Part shown: positions 1 through 8,485 of the stretch, one piece after another
Numbering within the stretch: the first letter of the stretch is position 1
Layout of the letters: the number at the start of each line of letters is the position of its first letter
Source: Candidatus Roizmanbacteria bacterium RIFCSPHIGHO2_02_FULL_40_13b
Lineage (GTDB): Bacteria > Patescibacteriota > Microgenomatia > UBA1406 > HO2-37-13b
Length of the DNA: 43,045 bases
Direction: 5' to 3'
Assembly: GCA_001789445.1 (NCBI GenBank)
Contig: MFZQ01000010.1
Coordinates: 1-43,045, forward strand
Notes under the pieces: model-generated
What the model was told of the DNA's origin: nothing
Database searches by the model: none
What the model saw: the letters and a program-made list of their open reading frames with translations, nothing else
Made by a program: the position numbers and the translations under genes

Positions 1-2
1 CA

Positions 3-224
3 ACAGGATTGTATATTTTTGATAAACGATGTTTTGAAATTATTGAAACCATTAAACCGTCATCTCGGGGCGAACTTGAGGTTGTGGATATTCAAAACTT
101 TTACGCTAATGAGGGGTCGCTCGTTTGGCATGAAATCGATGGATTTTGGCAAGATGCAGGCACATTTGACACACTTCTTTCGGCAAATCTGTACTGGGCC
201 CGCAAAGCTGGTGTGAAAATATGA
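3..224 (+). CDS. Sugar-nucleotide (glucose-1-phosphate thymidylyltransferase-like) nucleotidyltransferase, C-terminal part
   Basis: The reading frame is open from the window edge, so the 5' part lies outside. The first residues read TGLYIFDK, like the TGLYFYD segment of RmlA-type nucleotidyltransferases, and the C-terminus has the usual ...WxDAGTxDxLLxAN pattern (WQDAGTFDTLLSAN) that closes the sugar-binding pocket. The family makes dTDP- or UDP-activated sugars for surface glycans, which fits the glycosyltransferases further along. The stop TGA overlaps the next ATG (ATGA), so the downstream secreted protein is probably translationally coupled. The family assignment is good; the exact substrate (dTTP versus UTP) cannot be told from 73 residues. 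Confidence 0.8.
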   Translation, partial: TGLYIFDKRCFEIIETIKPSSRGELEVVDIQNFYANEGSLVWHEIDGFWQDAGTFDTLLSANLYWARKAGVKI

Positions 225-994
225 AAAAACCTCTTTTTACTTCACTTTTGTTTGTTTTCTCCGTGCTATTTTTCACACTAAATATGTCTGTACTTGCACA
301 ATCTAATTCAAATACACCCCATTTCGATTTCGATCCCAATATCGTGAAAAACATTGTGTGTGCAATATTTAATTGCAATAGTGGAGGGATAACACCTACT
401 CCAAACCCAAATCCAACAAATGCACCGTATCCAACCGCACAGCCATTCCCCACAACAAATCCTGCAATAACACCTCCTGCAGGCACCTGTATGCCACCAG
501 GCGGTCCCTATTCGTGCGGAACCCGCAATCATCCAATAAATGGATGTGGTCACTGTGGCATTGGGTATCCACGAGCATCTTATTGTAAAGCTGACGATAC
601 TGCACGAAATGCCGGAGGAAATGCAGAGGCAATAGATATCACACATAAACCACTTGCCAGTGTGCCCTTACCGTTTATAAAAGGTCATAGCGTTATTTGG
701 CACCACGATTTAGATACATTCTTTAGTGATAATTCTGACCCCTATGCATCATATCAAGAATATTCGGGAACTGACACTGTTACCAGAAAAAAGTATATTA
801 TTAGATATTTGCATACACAACACAGATCAGGAATTCCATTAGGTACAAATGCAAATTCAGGAGTTGAAGGAGTAAAGGTTTGTCTACAATGGGTTCGCAA
901 TGGTGCAGTTACACAAGGAAACCATATTCATATACAAATCTATGATGGACAAATCAAAAAATGGGTTGAAGCAACGGACTATTATTGTAACTAA
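221..994 (+). CDS. Secreted protein with Pro/Thr linker and M23-like C-terminal domain
   Basis: 257 aa. Residues 1-27 are a clear signal peptide (KK, hydrophobic core, VLAQS). Residues about 58-90 form a low-complexity TPTPNPNPT-type linker. The folded part starts near residue 92 and holds several Cys. The C-terminal part has GHSVIWHHDLD, YLHTQH and HIHIQI, which resemble the metal-binding His motifs (including HxH) of M23/LytM endopeptidases or their inactive relatives; the usual HxxxD site is not plain, so activity is uncertain. It would act outside the membrane on peptidoglycan or in a surface complex. The ATG overlaps the stop of the preceding nucleotidyltransferase. A non-catalytic LytM-fold protein is the main alternative. 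Confidence 0.65.
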   Translation: MKKPLFTSLLFVFSVLFFTLNMSVLAQSNSNTPHFDFDPNIVKNIVCAIFNCNSGGITPTPNPNPTNAPYPTAQPFPTTNPAITPPAGTCMPPGGPYSCGTRNHPINGCGHCGIGYPRASYCKADDTARNAGGNAEAIDITHKPLASVPLPFIKGHSVIWHHDLDTFFSDNSDPYASYQEYSGTDTVTRKKYIIRYLHTQHRSGIPLGTNANSGVEGVKVCLQWVRNGAVTQGNHIHIQIYDGQIKKWVEATDYYCN

Positions 995-995
995 T

Positions 996-1021
996 GTCAT
1001 CCCGAATTTATTTCGGGATCT
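996..1021. repeat. Short dispersed palindromic repeat (GTCATCCCGAA type)
   Basis: A hairpin with arms ATCCCGAA/TTCGGGAT just after the stop of the secreted protein. It carries the GTCAT start shared by the other dispersed repeats in the window and could also work as a weak transcript end, but no T-run follows. Confidence 0.7.
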
Positions 1022-1027
1022 AAATAT

Positions 1028-1570
1028 ATGATTGATCGAAATAAACTAATTATCGGAGGTATCGGAGTCGCAATTCTTTTCTTTATCTTCTTTTTCGTTC
1101 TCATGTCTGCATTTTTTCCAGGAAAGAAGACTGATAATACAAACGTTGAGCCTACACAACCAGTTAATGTGATAGCACCAACATCCTCAAATATTAATGA
1201 ACCAACTTCGTCAGTTTCCACAGAAATTGTACCCACAGAACTCCCTGCTAAAGACGGCGTACAACTTATCACAATTAATCCACCAGATGGAGCACGGGAA
1301 GTAGATACTATTGAACAAATTTTCATGACATTTTCAAGTCCAATGAATGAAGGTCGTTTTTACTTTTCAGTCAACCCAAAAACTCCAACATTTATTCATA
1401 CCGAAGGAAATAAAGTGATTATCACTCCAGAAAATACATGGAAAGTTGGTAAAAATATCATTTCAGTATTTGGTATCTCTGAATCAAATTCTGGCACTCG
1501 GCTTTCAACACCGTTTGAATATAGTTTTGAAGTCGTTCCCTTACCAACTCCAGAATCTGGCATAGAATAA
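1028..1570 (+). CDS. Membrane-anchored protein with SbsA-type Ig-like domain (Big_5)
   Basis: 180 aa. One transmembrane segment near residues 8-29 (IIGGIGVAILFFIFFFVLM) is followed by a Ser/Thr/Pro-rich spacer to about residue 75. An Ig-like domain then starts at TINPPDGAREVDTIEQIFMTFSSPM, the typical opening of SbsA/Big_5 domains (xxPxdGa..v...i.itFsxpm). It ends with a second small Pro-rich tail. It is probably an outward-facing surface or pilus-assembly accessory protein. It lies 33 nt after the secreted protein in the same direction and before the VirB6-like gene, so it may belong to the same secretion or envelope cluster. Function beyond the domain is unknown. Confidence 0.7.
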   Translation: MIDRNKLIIGGIGVAILFFIFFFVLMSAFFPGKKTDNTNVEPTQPVNVIAPTSSNINEPTSSVSTEIVPTELPAKDGVQLITINPPDGAREVDTIEQIFMTFSSPMNEGRFYFSVNPKTPTFIHTEGNKVIITPENTWKVGKNIISVFGISESNSGTRLSTPFEYSFEVVPLPTPESGIE

Positions 1571-1621
1571 TGACGATTGACACCCTCCTACTAATTACTC
1601 TACAATGAAATTAGTTACACC

Positions 1622-1771
1622 GTCATCCCGAGCGCAGCGAGGGATCCTATAAAGGTGTCATTCCCACGAAGGTGGGAATCTATACAGATAGATCCCCTGC
1701 CGGCCGGCAGGCAGGCCGATCAGGTCGGGGATGACAACAGAAGGGAGATCCTGAAACAAGTTCAGGATGAC
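1622..1771. repeat. Composite cluster of dispersed palindromic repeats with a nested insertion
   Basis: At least three units sit head to tail: GTCATCCCGAGCGCAGCGAG... (1622-1647), a GTCATTCCCACGAAGGTGGG...GGGGATGAC unit (1657-1735) and GATCCTGAAACAAGTTCAGG..ATGAC (1747-1771). The middle unit matches the simple copy at 8355-8413, except that 20 bp (TGCCGGCCGGCAGGCAGGCC) is inserted between GATCCCC and GATCAGG. The region fills the gap between the Ig-like protein and the VirB6-like gene and has no credible ORF of its own. Confidence 0.85.
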
Positions 1772-1788
1772 AGGAAATTATTTACCTT

Positions 1789-3531
1789 ATGTGGATCTAT
1801 CTTAAAGCAATTTTTGGCTCTTTATACCCAAAATTCGTCAAAATTACGGTTGTTTCCGCAGTGCTTTTCATTGTCATCATGGCTTTTATTCGGCTTGGAT
1901 TTACACCTAATAAGTCTACTCCAACAACAACAGAAATCATGGAAACGAAGCGTGAAATGCTTTATACCGTGTTTGATCGACCCGAGTACAAAACTAAACA
2001 GGGAAAACAGTTTGCCAAAGTACAAAAAGGAGTCTATTGTGGGTTATTTGGAGAATTTTGTAATGATGATCCAAAAAACATACGTAATGATTTTTCGAAG
2101 AGTTTATTTGGATATATTGGGAATATTATGATCATTCCTTTGGCCAACCCCCCTGCTTCAGGAATCGCATATATACAAGAGTCTATACAAGAAGCAGGAT
2201 TTACGCCAAAAGCAATAGCTGCAGAAGGAATAGGATTTGCCAGTATAAGACCCTTCTTGGCTATCTGGAAAGCATTCCGCAATATGGCCTATCTAATTCT
2301 CGTTATTGCCATAATCGTTATCGGGTTTATGATCATGTTTCAATTTAAGATTGATCCGCACAGTATTATTTCAATTGAAAATGCGCTTCCCCGCATTGTC
2401 GCCACACTCCTTGTTATCACATTTTCTTATGCCATAGCCGGACTTCTCATCGATGCAACATATTTAATAATATTATTTGTTTTTCAGATATTTTCGTCAA
2501 CAGGACTTGCAATATTTCGAAATAGTGACTTACAAAGTACATATCTAACAGGAAACATATTATCACTTGTTGGTTCCGGTGATAATGTGGTTGGCACCAA
2601 CATTGGTTTTACCGGTATATATTTGAATGCATTGATAAATATATTTAGCTTAATACCTTTTTGGTTAAAAAACGTGCTCATTTATGTAATGACTGTTATT
2701 ACAATACTTTTAAGTACTCGGTTTGGAATTGGATTAATCCCTTTAATTACGAGCTTAATGGGAAATACGGCAGTTGCAGGAGAAGTACAATTAGTAATTG
2801 GAGGGTCTATAGAAGCAAAAATTGGTAATATACTAGGAAGTGTATTTTCCATGGGTCTAGGATTATTACTAGGCATCATTGTAGTTTTTCTTGGTTTAAT
2901 TTTATTCGCAATAGTTGGTATATTATTTCTCTATTTCAGAATTGTTTTTTTACTCATCGGCGCATATGTTCAAATTATTATCCGAATAATGTTTGCCCCA
3001 ATTTTGCTCATGCGTGAAATAATTCCCGGGCAAAAAAGTTTTGCTTACTGGTTAAAAGTAATTTTCGGACATCTGATGGTTTTCCCAACGGTAATCGCAC
3101 TTTTACTGGTTGTTCAATTAATCCAGAATGTAGGTTTTGATCCAAGATGTACGGGATTTAGTTCTTATCTTCCAGGTTATTGCAAGACTCATTTTTCATT
3201 ACCATTACTGTACGGATTTAATACTAGTGCTTTAGCAATGATTATTAGCGGCGCATTTCTTTTTGCAATTCCCGATCTGACTCGTAAAGTCGTGAAGTCG
3301 ATTGCCGGAGAATCATCTATTCCAGTAGGTCCAGGCATATTGTTCGGAGGTGCAGCCGCACTTACTGGCACAGCAATTGGAAGCATATCTCAATTAGATT
3401 CACTTAATCGGGCTATAACAGGTAAAAGTGGACTTGGTGGCGGGTTTGGCAATATAGGAAGAATATTAACTGGTAAAGCTAAAAGTACTCCTAAAGCTTC
3501 AACTGATGGAGACGGAGGAGAAGATGGTTGA
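1789..3531 (+). CDS. Polytopic membrane protein, VirB6/TrbL-like (type IV secretion family, CPR type)
   Basis: 580 aa. An N-terminal transmembrane segment (residues about 18-36) is followed by a Cys-containing extracytoplasmic stretch, then at least seven hydrophobic segments between residues about 165 and 500 (e.g. YLILVIAIIVIGFMIMF, LGLLLGIIVVFLGLILFAIVGILFL). The C-terminus is Gly-rich and charged, ending DGDGGEDG. This matches the VirB6/TrbL-like membrane components of type IV secretion or pilus systems often found in CPR genomes next to VirB2-like small proteins; one is convergent 38 nt downstream. No ATPase (VirB4) is in the window, so a complete secretion system cannot be claimed. The start follows a repeat cluster; a TTATTT stretch just upstream may be its -10. 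Confidence 0.6.
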   Translation: MWIYLKAIFGSLYPKFVKITVVSAVLFIVIMAFIRLGFTPNKSTPTTTEIMETKREMLYTVFDRPEYKTKQGKQFAKVQKGVYCGLFGEFCNDDPKNIRNDFSKSLFGYIGNIMIIPLANPPASGIAYIQESIQEAGFTPKAIAAEGIGFASIRPFLAIWKAFRNMAYLILVIAIIVIGFMIMFQFKIDPHSIISIENALPRIVATLLVITFSYAIAGLLIDATYLIILFVFQIFSSTGLAIFRNSDLQSTYLTGNILSLVGSGDNVVGTNIGFTGIYLNALINIFSLIPFWLKNVLIYVMTVITILLSTRFGIGLIPLITSLMGNTAVAGEVQLVIGGSIEAKIGNILGSVFSMGLGLLLGIIVVFLGLILFAIVGILFLYFRIVFLLIGAYVQIIIRIMFAPILLMREIIPGQKSFAYWLKVIFGHLMVFPTVIALLLVVQLIQNVGFDPRCTGFSSYLPGYCKTHFSLPLLYGFNTSALAMIISGAFLFAIPDLTRKVVKSIAGESSIPVGPGILFGGAAALTGTAIGSISQLDSLNRAITGKSGLGGGFGNIGRILTGKAKSTPKASTDGDGGEDG

Positions 3532-3569
3532 CATGGCGGAGAAGGTCATTAATAGAATCCTTCAGTATC

Positions 3570-4352
3570 TTATTTGAACCCTGGTAATCCCAATATATTT
3601 ACTCCAATTATTTGAAGTATCAGAACGGAAAATAAGATTAGTAGTAGACCGAATAAACACGATTTGATTTGCTCACGAGCTTTTTGGATTGTTTCTGGGT
3701 TTCCTTGTGAAGTCTGTATGGTTATTGAAGCGTAAATTATACAACCCAATGCAATTATTCCACCAAACCCTACTCCAGTACGTAGTAAAAATTCAGAAAT
3801 GAAAGTGGAAAAATCTGTTTTAATACACGCAAGTCCTGTCAAAATCCCCCCAGAATCTGCACACTTAATACAGTCATCTTTCTCAGGACTTTTTTCATCA
3901 TATTGATTACAAATTTCATTTAATTTTTTTATGTTAGCTCCCGTCTGGGGGTTTTTTGAACTACATACACACATATTTTTTACTATTCGACCGGTTTTAG
4001 GATCTTCTCTGTCTTCATATATTGGAAAACTACCAATGCACTGGGGAATAAGCTTAGCACTATATCCATCAATTGTTCCGTCAACAGCACCTATTATGCC
4101 ATTTCCTACGGAGTTAAATATTCGACCTAATATTGGAATATCAGCTATCTTGTCTTCTATTGGTTGCACTTTTTCTCGAAAAGTTGGGGGTCTACAACAT
4201 TGATCAATACCTTTAAAATCAGCGATTCCACATGAATGTTTCAAAACTTCAGGGAGTTCGATTGTGGGAGTTGGAGTTACTGCATAAACAGAAATATTTA
4301 CACTTAGAAGATAAAATAATGTAGCAATTGCGAAAATAATACGTAGTCTCAT
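3570..4352 (-). CDS. Exported Cys-rich protein with C-terminal VirB2/TrbC-like two-helix domain
   Basis: 260 aa. Signal peptide at residues 1-24 (LYLLSVNISVYA), a Cys-rich middle (CC pair, CVCS, CxxC) of about 150 residues, then two C-terminal membrane helices separated by a polar loop: GVGFGGIIALGCIIYASITI, QTSQGNPETIQKAREQI and SCLFGLLLILFSVLILQIIG, ending ILGLPGF. The helix-(G.pe.i.kare.i)-helix pattern is the usual VirB2/TrbC-like pilin signature of CPR genomes. It is convergent with the VirB6-like gene. A TATAAT box ends 6 nt before the ATG, so the mRNA is probably leaderless. The long Cys-rich ectodomain before the pilin-like part is unusual for a true VirB2 pilin. Confidence 0.65.
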   Translation of the reverse strand: MRLRIIFAIATLFYLLSVNISVYAVTPTPTIELPEVLKHSCGIADFKGIDQCCRPPTFREKVQPIEDKIADIPILGRIFNSVGNGIIGAVDGTIDGYSAKLIPQCIGSFPIYEDREDPKTGRIVKNMCVCSSKNPQTGANIKKLNEICNQYDEKSPEKDDCIKCADSGGILTGLACIKTDFSTFISEFLLRTGVGFGGIIALGCIIYASITIQTSQGNPETIQKAREQIKSCLFGLLLILFSVLILQIIGVNILGLPGFK

Positions 4353-4358
4353 ATTTTG

Positions 4359-4364
4359 ATTATA
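4359..4364 (-). promoter_or_regulatory. -10 box TATAAT, leaderless start
   Basis: TATAAT with a 6-nt gap to the ATG of the VirB2-like gene. Transcription would begin at or next to the start codon. Confidence 0.6.
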
Positions 4365-4398
4365 TACCCCACAGTATTCAAATAGTAAGGGTATAAAG

Positions 4399-7300
4399 TT
4401 ATGTCACCTTTATATCCTCTGACCCTTTTTTAGCCGAAATCACCCCAAGCGCAATCAGGGCAAGAATGAATGCAGGTAAATAGTTATGTTTGAGTACTTC
4501 CCGCCAATCTGAATTACTCCATGATTTTAAGTCGCGATAGGTAAATGTATTGATATGATCTCGTACAAACATTTTTTTACCTTTTATCCCCCGACCAATT
4601 ATTGGAATTCTCTGTAATACTCGTCGCGTCAAATTATTGTCTACTTCAGTATATTTAACCCCAAGTCCTTTGGGAGGATCACGCTTGAGTTTTCCATCTC
4701 GATACAAATACTCCGCCCATCCAGCTTCTGTATCTTTATTCCATGACCATATTGGCTCTCCAGGATCAATAAATCGGCCCGATACCGATTTTTGTTTAAA
4801 ATTTGCCCAGTATCGTTGTGGTTGCAATTTCCACCATTTATTTGCATCATCATCATTCTTGAAAAACATATTAATGAGTTGTGCAGCGCGGAAATCTACC
4901 ATATAGGCAATTTCGCTATTGAGTTGTTTTTGAATGGGTTGTTTCAAAGAACCAATCCATTTGGCAAGCGGTTCATAACCGGCTTGTGGGCCTTTATCTC
5001 GAGCCGCCTTTGCTCCTTCTTTCATCACATGATATAGCTCCGTTGTTCTTGTATGAAGTGTCTCTGCACAATCAGCCGCTTGTTCTGCGTCTCGTTTTAC
5101 AATATCTGGCCCTGCCGCCGCAACATTAATAAATTTCATTGCTACCGAAGGTTGGGAGACTGAATGTCCAAACACATTTTCAGTTAATGCACTCGACCAC
5201 CAAGCGGCGCGGCTCTTAACCTTACCTTCCGTAACTTTTTTCTCGACCGCCTCAAAACGCTTTTTGTCTTTTGTCTCAAGTCCTGCGAGCGCTTTGTTCC
5301 TGCGAATATCATCCATATCAGGCGGCTTAACGATCTGTTTTTTTATCGTGGCATAAACTTCAACAGTATCTTGGATAAGCTTTTTTCTCTCCGCCTCATC
5401 CATATCTTTATCTTTGGCAAATCGCGTTTCTAGTATATCTCTTATATATTTCTCATCAACCATTACTCCCTTCCCTCCCATTACAGAGCTTTTCAGAGAA
5501 TCCAGATCACCATACAAATTTTTGTGAGGAGTGTCTTGGATTTTTTCCATTTGGGCGCTCGCATCAATGCGTAGTTTTTCCTGCACATAAATAAGATTTG
5601 CCAACGCTTTGTCTGCCCGTTCTTTTGCATCTTTTTCATGCCCACTTCCTCCTTCTTTTGCTAAAAAATCGCCTTGTACCTGTGAAAATAGCGTGACTCC
5701 ATATTCGGTCATTCTCTGTTTTTCCATGGTGATAAAATGTGCGGGGAGTTGTTCGAATGTCATCACTGTTGAAACATGGTTTAATATTTTTATAAGTCTG
5801 TCTTGTCGTGAGCCGATATAGACGTCTTTTGTTAAGATTTCTCCGATATATTTTCTCAATGCTTCTTTTGTTTGAAGATCAGGGTCAAGAAGTTGTCTTC
5901 CCATGTCATTAACCGTTCCACCCCCATCGGAAAAATATCGGTCAAAAAAGAAATCACCCAGACTTTGGACCGCTTCAACAAATTCCGGTGGATTTGTTTT
6001 GCCCGGCATATCTCCCGTTTTGTTGATTATGTACTGTTGCATGAAGTTTTCAACAATAGGAATACCAATATTTTCAACCCGTTTCCAAGAATTAACAAAC
6101 TTTAATCTATCTCCATCTGGCCCTTTGGGATCTATATCCAATTTATCTTCAGTATTTCCTTTAAATTCTGGCATGAGCCATGTATTGTATCCTTCCCGTA
6201 CGCGCCAACCCGTATTTGTTCCCCACCCTCCTACTTTTGTAATATTTCCCAAATCAATAAATTGCTTTTGCCCGTCCAAAAATGAATCAGCAAACCCCAT
6301 TCTGCCCATTGCAAATGAGTCGTTCCACCTAGCTCTTCCTATTTTGGTCCATTCTGTGCTGTCATATTTCACCTTAGTCATGTCGATTGTATATGGCAAC
6401 CACACTGCTTCAGCCAAATGTTTATCTTTCGAGATCGTATTCGTCATCTTGGCCGTTTCAAACATGTCAAAATATCCTCGCATATATCCAGAACCGGTGA
6501 GAGTGGAGGAACCATCATATTTTAAGTTTGGATCGGCCCATGAAACCATCTCATGAAATCCAAAATCGAGGCCGAAATACATGGTTCTACCCATGTGAAA
6601 CGCCCAGTTAATGGCCCATTCAGGAGTTTCTTCACCAAATTGTTCACGAAGTTCGTCTTTCACCCGCCGTTCGGCCGCTGGCATTGACTCCAAAAATCGC
6701 TCAAGCATTCGTGGATCTTTTTGCCAGCCATTTTCCAGGAAAAGTCGAGCGTAACTGGACTGAAACTTTTGCTTGGAAGCCTGTACAACATCGTTATACG
6801 GAAGTCTGAATGCGGTATCTATGCGATCTGCTGTGAAGTGTCCTTCGGCATACCCACCAATCTGTTTGAAAAATGATTCTGGTCCTTCGCGCCCTTCTTT
6901 TGGTCCAAGTGTGGTCAAAAGCTTGAAGTTATGGCCAAATTCTATTGTTCCTTGCCCTGTTTCAAGGACTTCTCGCAGATATTCCGCAAAGTCACTTATA
7001 TCAGTTTCGCCGAGTTCTGTTGCGGCAAGCACAGCCTCTTCAAGCTGACCGCTTTGATCATTGAGTACCACCGACTTTCTCTTTTCAAGTCGCCTGAATT
7101 GTTTTTCTTTGAGACTTTTTCGAACGTCTGGTTCAAGTGACATATCCGCAGATTTAATCTTTGATTGTTCTTTAAGCCCATTAAGCATGGTCGAAAATAC
7201 TTGTGCCGCGTTTTGTGGATTATCTTGAAAGTTTCCCGCATTTTGTGCTTGTTTCTCAAAGAATTCCCGTGGTTCTTCGTCTAGAATTGGGGAATAGATT

Positions 7301-8211
7301 GCCATGAGGGAGTTCATTACGAATTTTGTTGCTTCTTCAGACACCATTTCCCGCGCTTTATCTGCTGAAACTGCAACTTTTCCCTTTGCAACAGCCGCTT
7401 CATCTGGATTCATTAGTTTTCTAACTTCCTCTTGATAATGCCTAGCAAACTCTTCGGGGTCACGTATTGTATCAAACCACTCGAGGTCCTTCGTACTCAT
7501 TCGGTCCTCAAGTCTGGTTTTCAGAGTTGCTATATCTTCTTCTGATCGAGACGGCCGCCTTTGTCTTTCTTCCTTCTCTCTTGGTCGTTCTGGCGGCGGA
7601 ACATCTGCCTCTGCCATTTGGGTGAGTTTTTCTATGGCCTTTTCGGCTTCTTCAACATGCCATTTATCTTCTCTTCTTTGTCCAAGCTCAAGTCTTAATT
7701 TTGCATCCTTAACCTTGTTTATTAGCTTACTCGCGATTGCTTTACCTATTCGTTTATCAAGTCCAGTTCTATGTGCTACATATATTCCAATTTCAGCAAT
7801 TGCAGCATCTATCCCCAAAGCTCCCTCTGCAACACGTCCTAAAATTGGAACAATATCCTTGTAATGATTGTCTATGAAGTCTTCAACATGTAGGGCCTCA
7901 ATTGCTTCGCGTATTTTAGGAGGAAATTTTTTATCTACTTCCTCTATTGTTTCAGATTCGCCTCTCTCTGCCGCTTCCTCTTTAATTTTTTCAGTGATTT
8001 TTTGGATATTTTTTAGAACAGCCTTTGCGGCTTTTTTGTCTGGATCATCTTCGGGAACATCACGCCTTGCAAGCTTTGCGGCTGCTTGCTTTAGTAATTT
8101 CTTGAGCCACTCCCATAACTCAACCCCCTTTTTGTCTTTCGGAATAATTCCATTCTCTGGACTGGTTGTATCAGTTTCGACCATAGGCACAAGAATGGAA
8201 CTGATAAGCAA
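4399..8211 (-). CDS. Very large unrecognised protein (about 1270 aa) with one C-terminal membrane helix
   Basis: I do not recognise this family. The protein is largely soluble, highly charged and helical-looking in its first 250 residues (KEEAAERGESETIEEV; PPPERPREKEERQRRPSR), followed by a Trp/Tyr/Phe-rich central region (e.g. WAINWAFHMGRTMYFGLDFG; GGWGTNTGWRVREGYNTW), another charged helical stretch, and a final helix LPAFILALIALGVI with a short KKGSEDIKVT tail. It sits beside VirB6- and VirB2-like genes, which hints at a secretion or pilus partner; that is inference. The start is uncertain: the only in-frame canonical codons are TTG at 8211 and ATG at 8184, and the frame is open upstream through a hydrophobic RASLSFLLISSILVPMV stretch that could be a signal peptide. 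Confidence 0.75.
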   Translation of the reverse strand: MLISSILVPMVETDTTSPENGIIPKDKKGVELWEWLKKLLKQAAAKLARRDVPEDDPDKKAAKAVLKNIQKITEKIKEEAAERGESETIEEVDKKFPPKIREAIEALHVEDFIDNHYKDIVPILGRVAEGALGIDAAIAEIGIYVAHRTGLDKRIGKAIASKLINKVKDAKLRLELGQRREDKWHVEEAEKAIEKLTQMAEADVPPPERPREKEERQRRPSRSEEDIATLKTRLEDRMSTKDLEWFDTIRDPEEFARHYQEEVRKLMNPDEAAVAKGKVAVSADKAREMVSEEATKFVMNSLMAIYSPILDEEPREFFEKQAQNAGNFQDNPQNAAQVFSTMLNGLKEQSKIKSADMSLEPDVRKSLKEKQFRRLEKRKSVVLNDQSGQLEEAVLAATELGETDISDFAEYLREVLETGQGTIEFGHNFKLLTTLGPKEGREGPESFFKQIGGYAEGHFTADRIDTAFRLPYNDVVQASKQKFQSSYARLFLENGWQKDPRMLERFLESMPAAERRVKDELREQFGEETPEWAINWAFHMGRTMYFGLDFGFHEMVSWADPNLKYDGSSTLTGSGYMRGYFDMFETAKMTNTISKDKHLAEAVWLPYTIDMTKVKYDSTEWTKIGRARWNDSFAMGRMGFADSFLDGQKQFIDLGNITKVGGWGTNTGWRVREGYNTWLMPEFKGNTEDKLDIDPKGPDGDRLKFVNSWKRVENIGIPIVENFMQQYIINKTGDMPGKTNPPEFVEAVQSLGDFFFDRYFSDGGGTVNDMGRQLLDPDLQTKEALRKYIGEILTKDVYIGSRQDRLIKILNHVSTVMTFEQLPAHFITMEKQRMTEYGVTLFSQVQGDFLAKEGGSGHEKDAKERADKALANLIYVQEKLRIDASAQMEKIQDTPHKNLYGDLDSLKSSVMGGKGVMVDEKYIRDILETRFAKDKDMDEAERKKLIQDTVEVYATIKKQIVKPPDMDDIRRNKALAGLETKDKKRFEAVEKKVTEGKVKSRAAWWSSALTENVFGHSVSQPSVAMKFINVAAAGPDIVKRDAEQAADCAETLHTRTTELYHVMKEGAKAARDKGPQAGYEPLAKWIGSLKQPIQKQLNSEIAYMVDFRAAQLINMFFKNDDDANKWWKLQPQRYWANFKQKSVSGRFIDPGEPIWSWNKDTEAGWAEYLYRDGKLKRDPPKGLGVKYTEVDNNLTRRVLQRIPIIGRGIKGKKMFVRDHINTFTYRDLKSWSNSDWREVLKHNYLPAFILALIALGVISAKKGSEDIKVT

Positions 8212-8311
8212 AAAGGAGAGGGATGCGCGCCAGAGGCACTCGTTTTGAAGATATCCAATGCTGAGGATTACGTTTGATGTAATTCATCCTACAAACATTG
8301 TAATGTAATTG

Positions 8312-8317
8312 ATTATA
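8312..8317 (-). promoter_or_regulatory. Extended -10 TGC-TATAAT upstream of the large protein gene
   Basis: TGCTATAAT on the minus strand. Unlike most starts in the window it leaves a leader of about 95 nt before the TTG at 8211. That leader holds a 4-codon ORF (ATG TTT GTA GGA TGA, 8298-8284) and an overlapping 38-codon ORF in another frame. Confidence 0.5.
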
Positions 8318-8354
8318 GCACACAAGCGCGGTGAATACTATAAGAAGAACTATT

Positions 8355-8413
8355 GTCATTCCCGCGAAGGCGGGAATCTATTTGAATAGATCCCCGATCA
8401 GGTCGGGGATGAC
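8355..8413. repeat. Dispersed palindromic repeat, complete simple copy
   Basis: 59 bp beginning GTCATTCCCGCGAAGGCGGG and ending GATCAGGTCGGGGATGAC. It is made of two back-to-back hairpins (ATTCCCGC/GCGGGAAT and ATCCCCGA/TCGGGGAT). It is much richer in GC than the surrounding AT-rich intergenic DNA. It serves as the reference copy for the family in this window. Confidence 0.9.
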
Positions 8414-8485
8414 AAGAAATGAGATTTCATATTCTTTTCATAATTGATTTATATAATCCCGCTTCAGTTATAAATTTATACTGTT

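Noticed and set aside
996-1021. Intrinsic terminator
   Set aside because: A good hairpin but no T-run follows, and the sequence belongs to the dispersed repeat family.
1655-2131. 158-aa ORF on the plus strand
   Set aside because: It begins in a repeat cluster and then runs in another frame of the VirB6-like gene, with no protein-like pattern.
4637-7259. Several plus-strand and minus-strand ORFs of 60-217 aa inside the giant gene
   Set aside because: All lie in other frames of one long, well-composed ORF; rich in Ser/Cys/Phe as expected for shadow frames.
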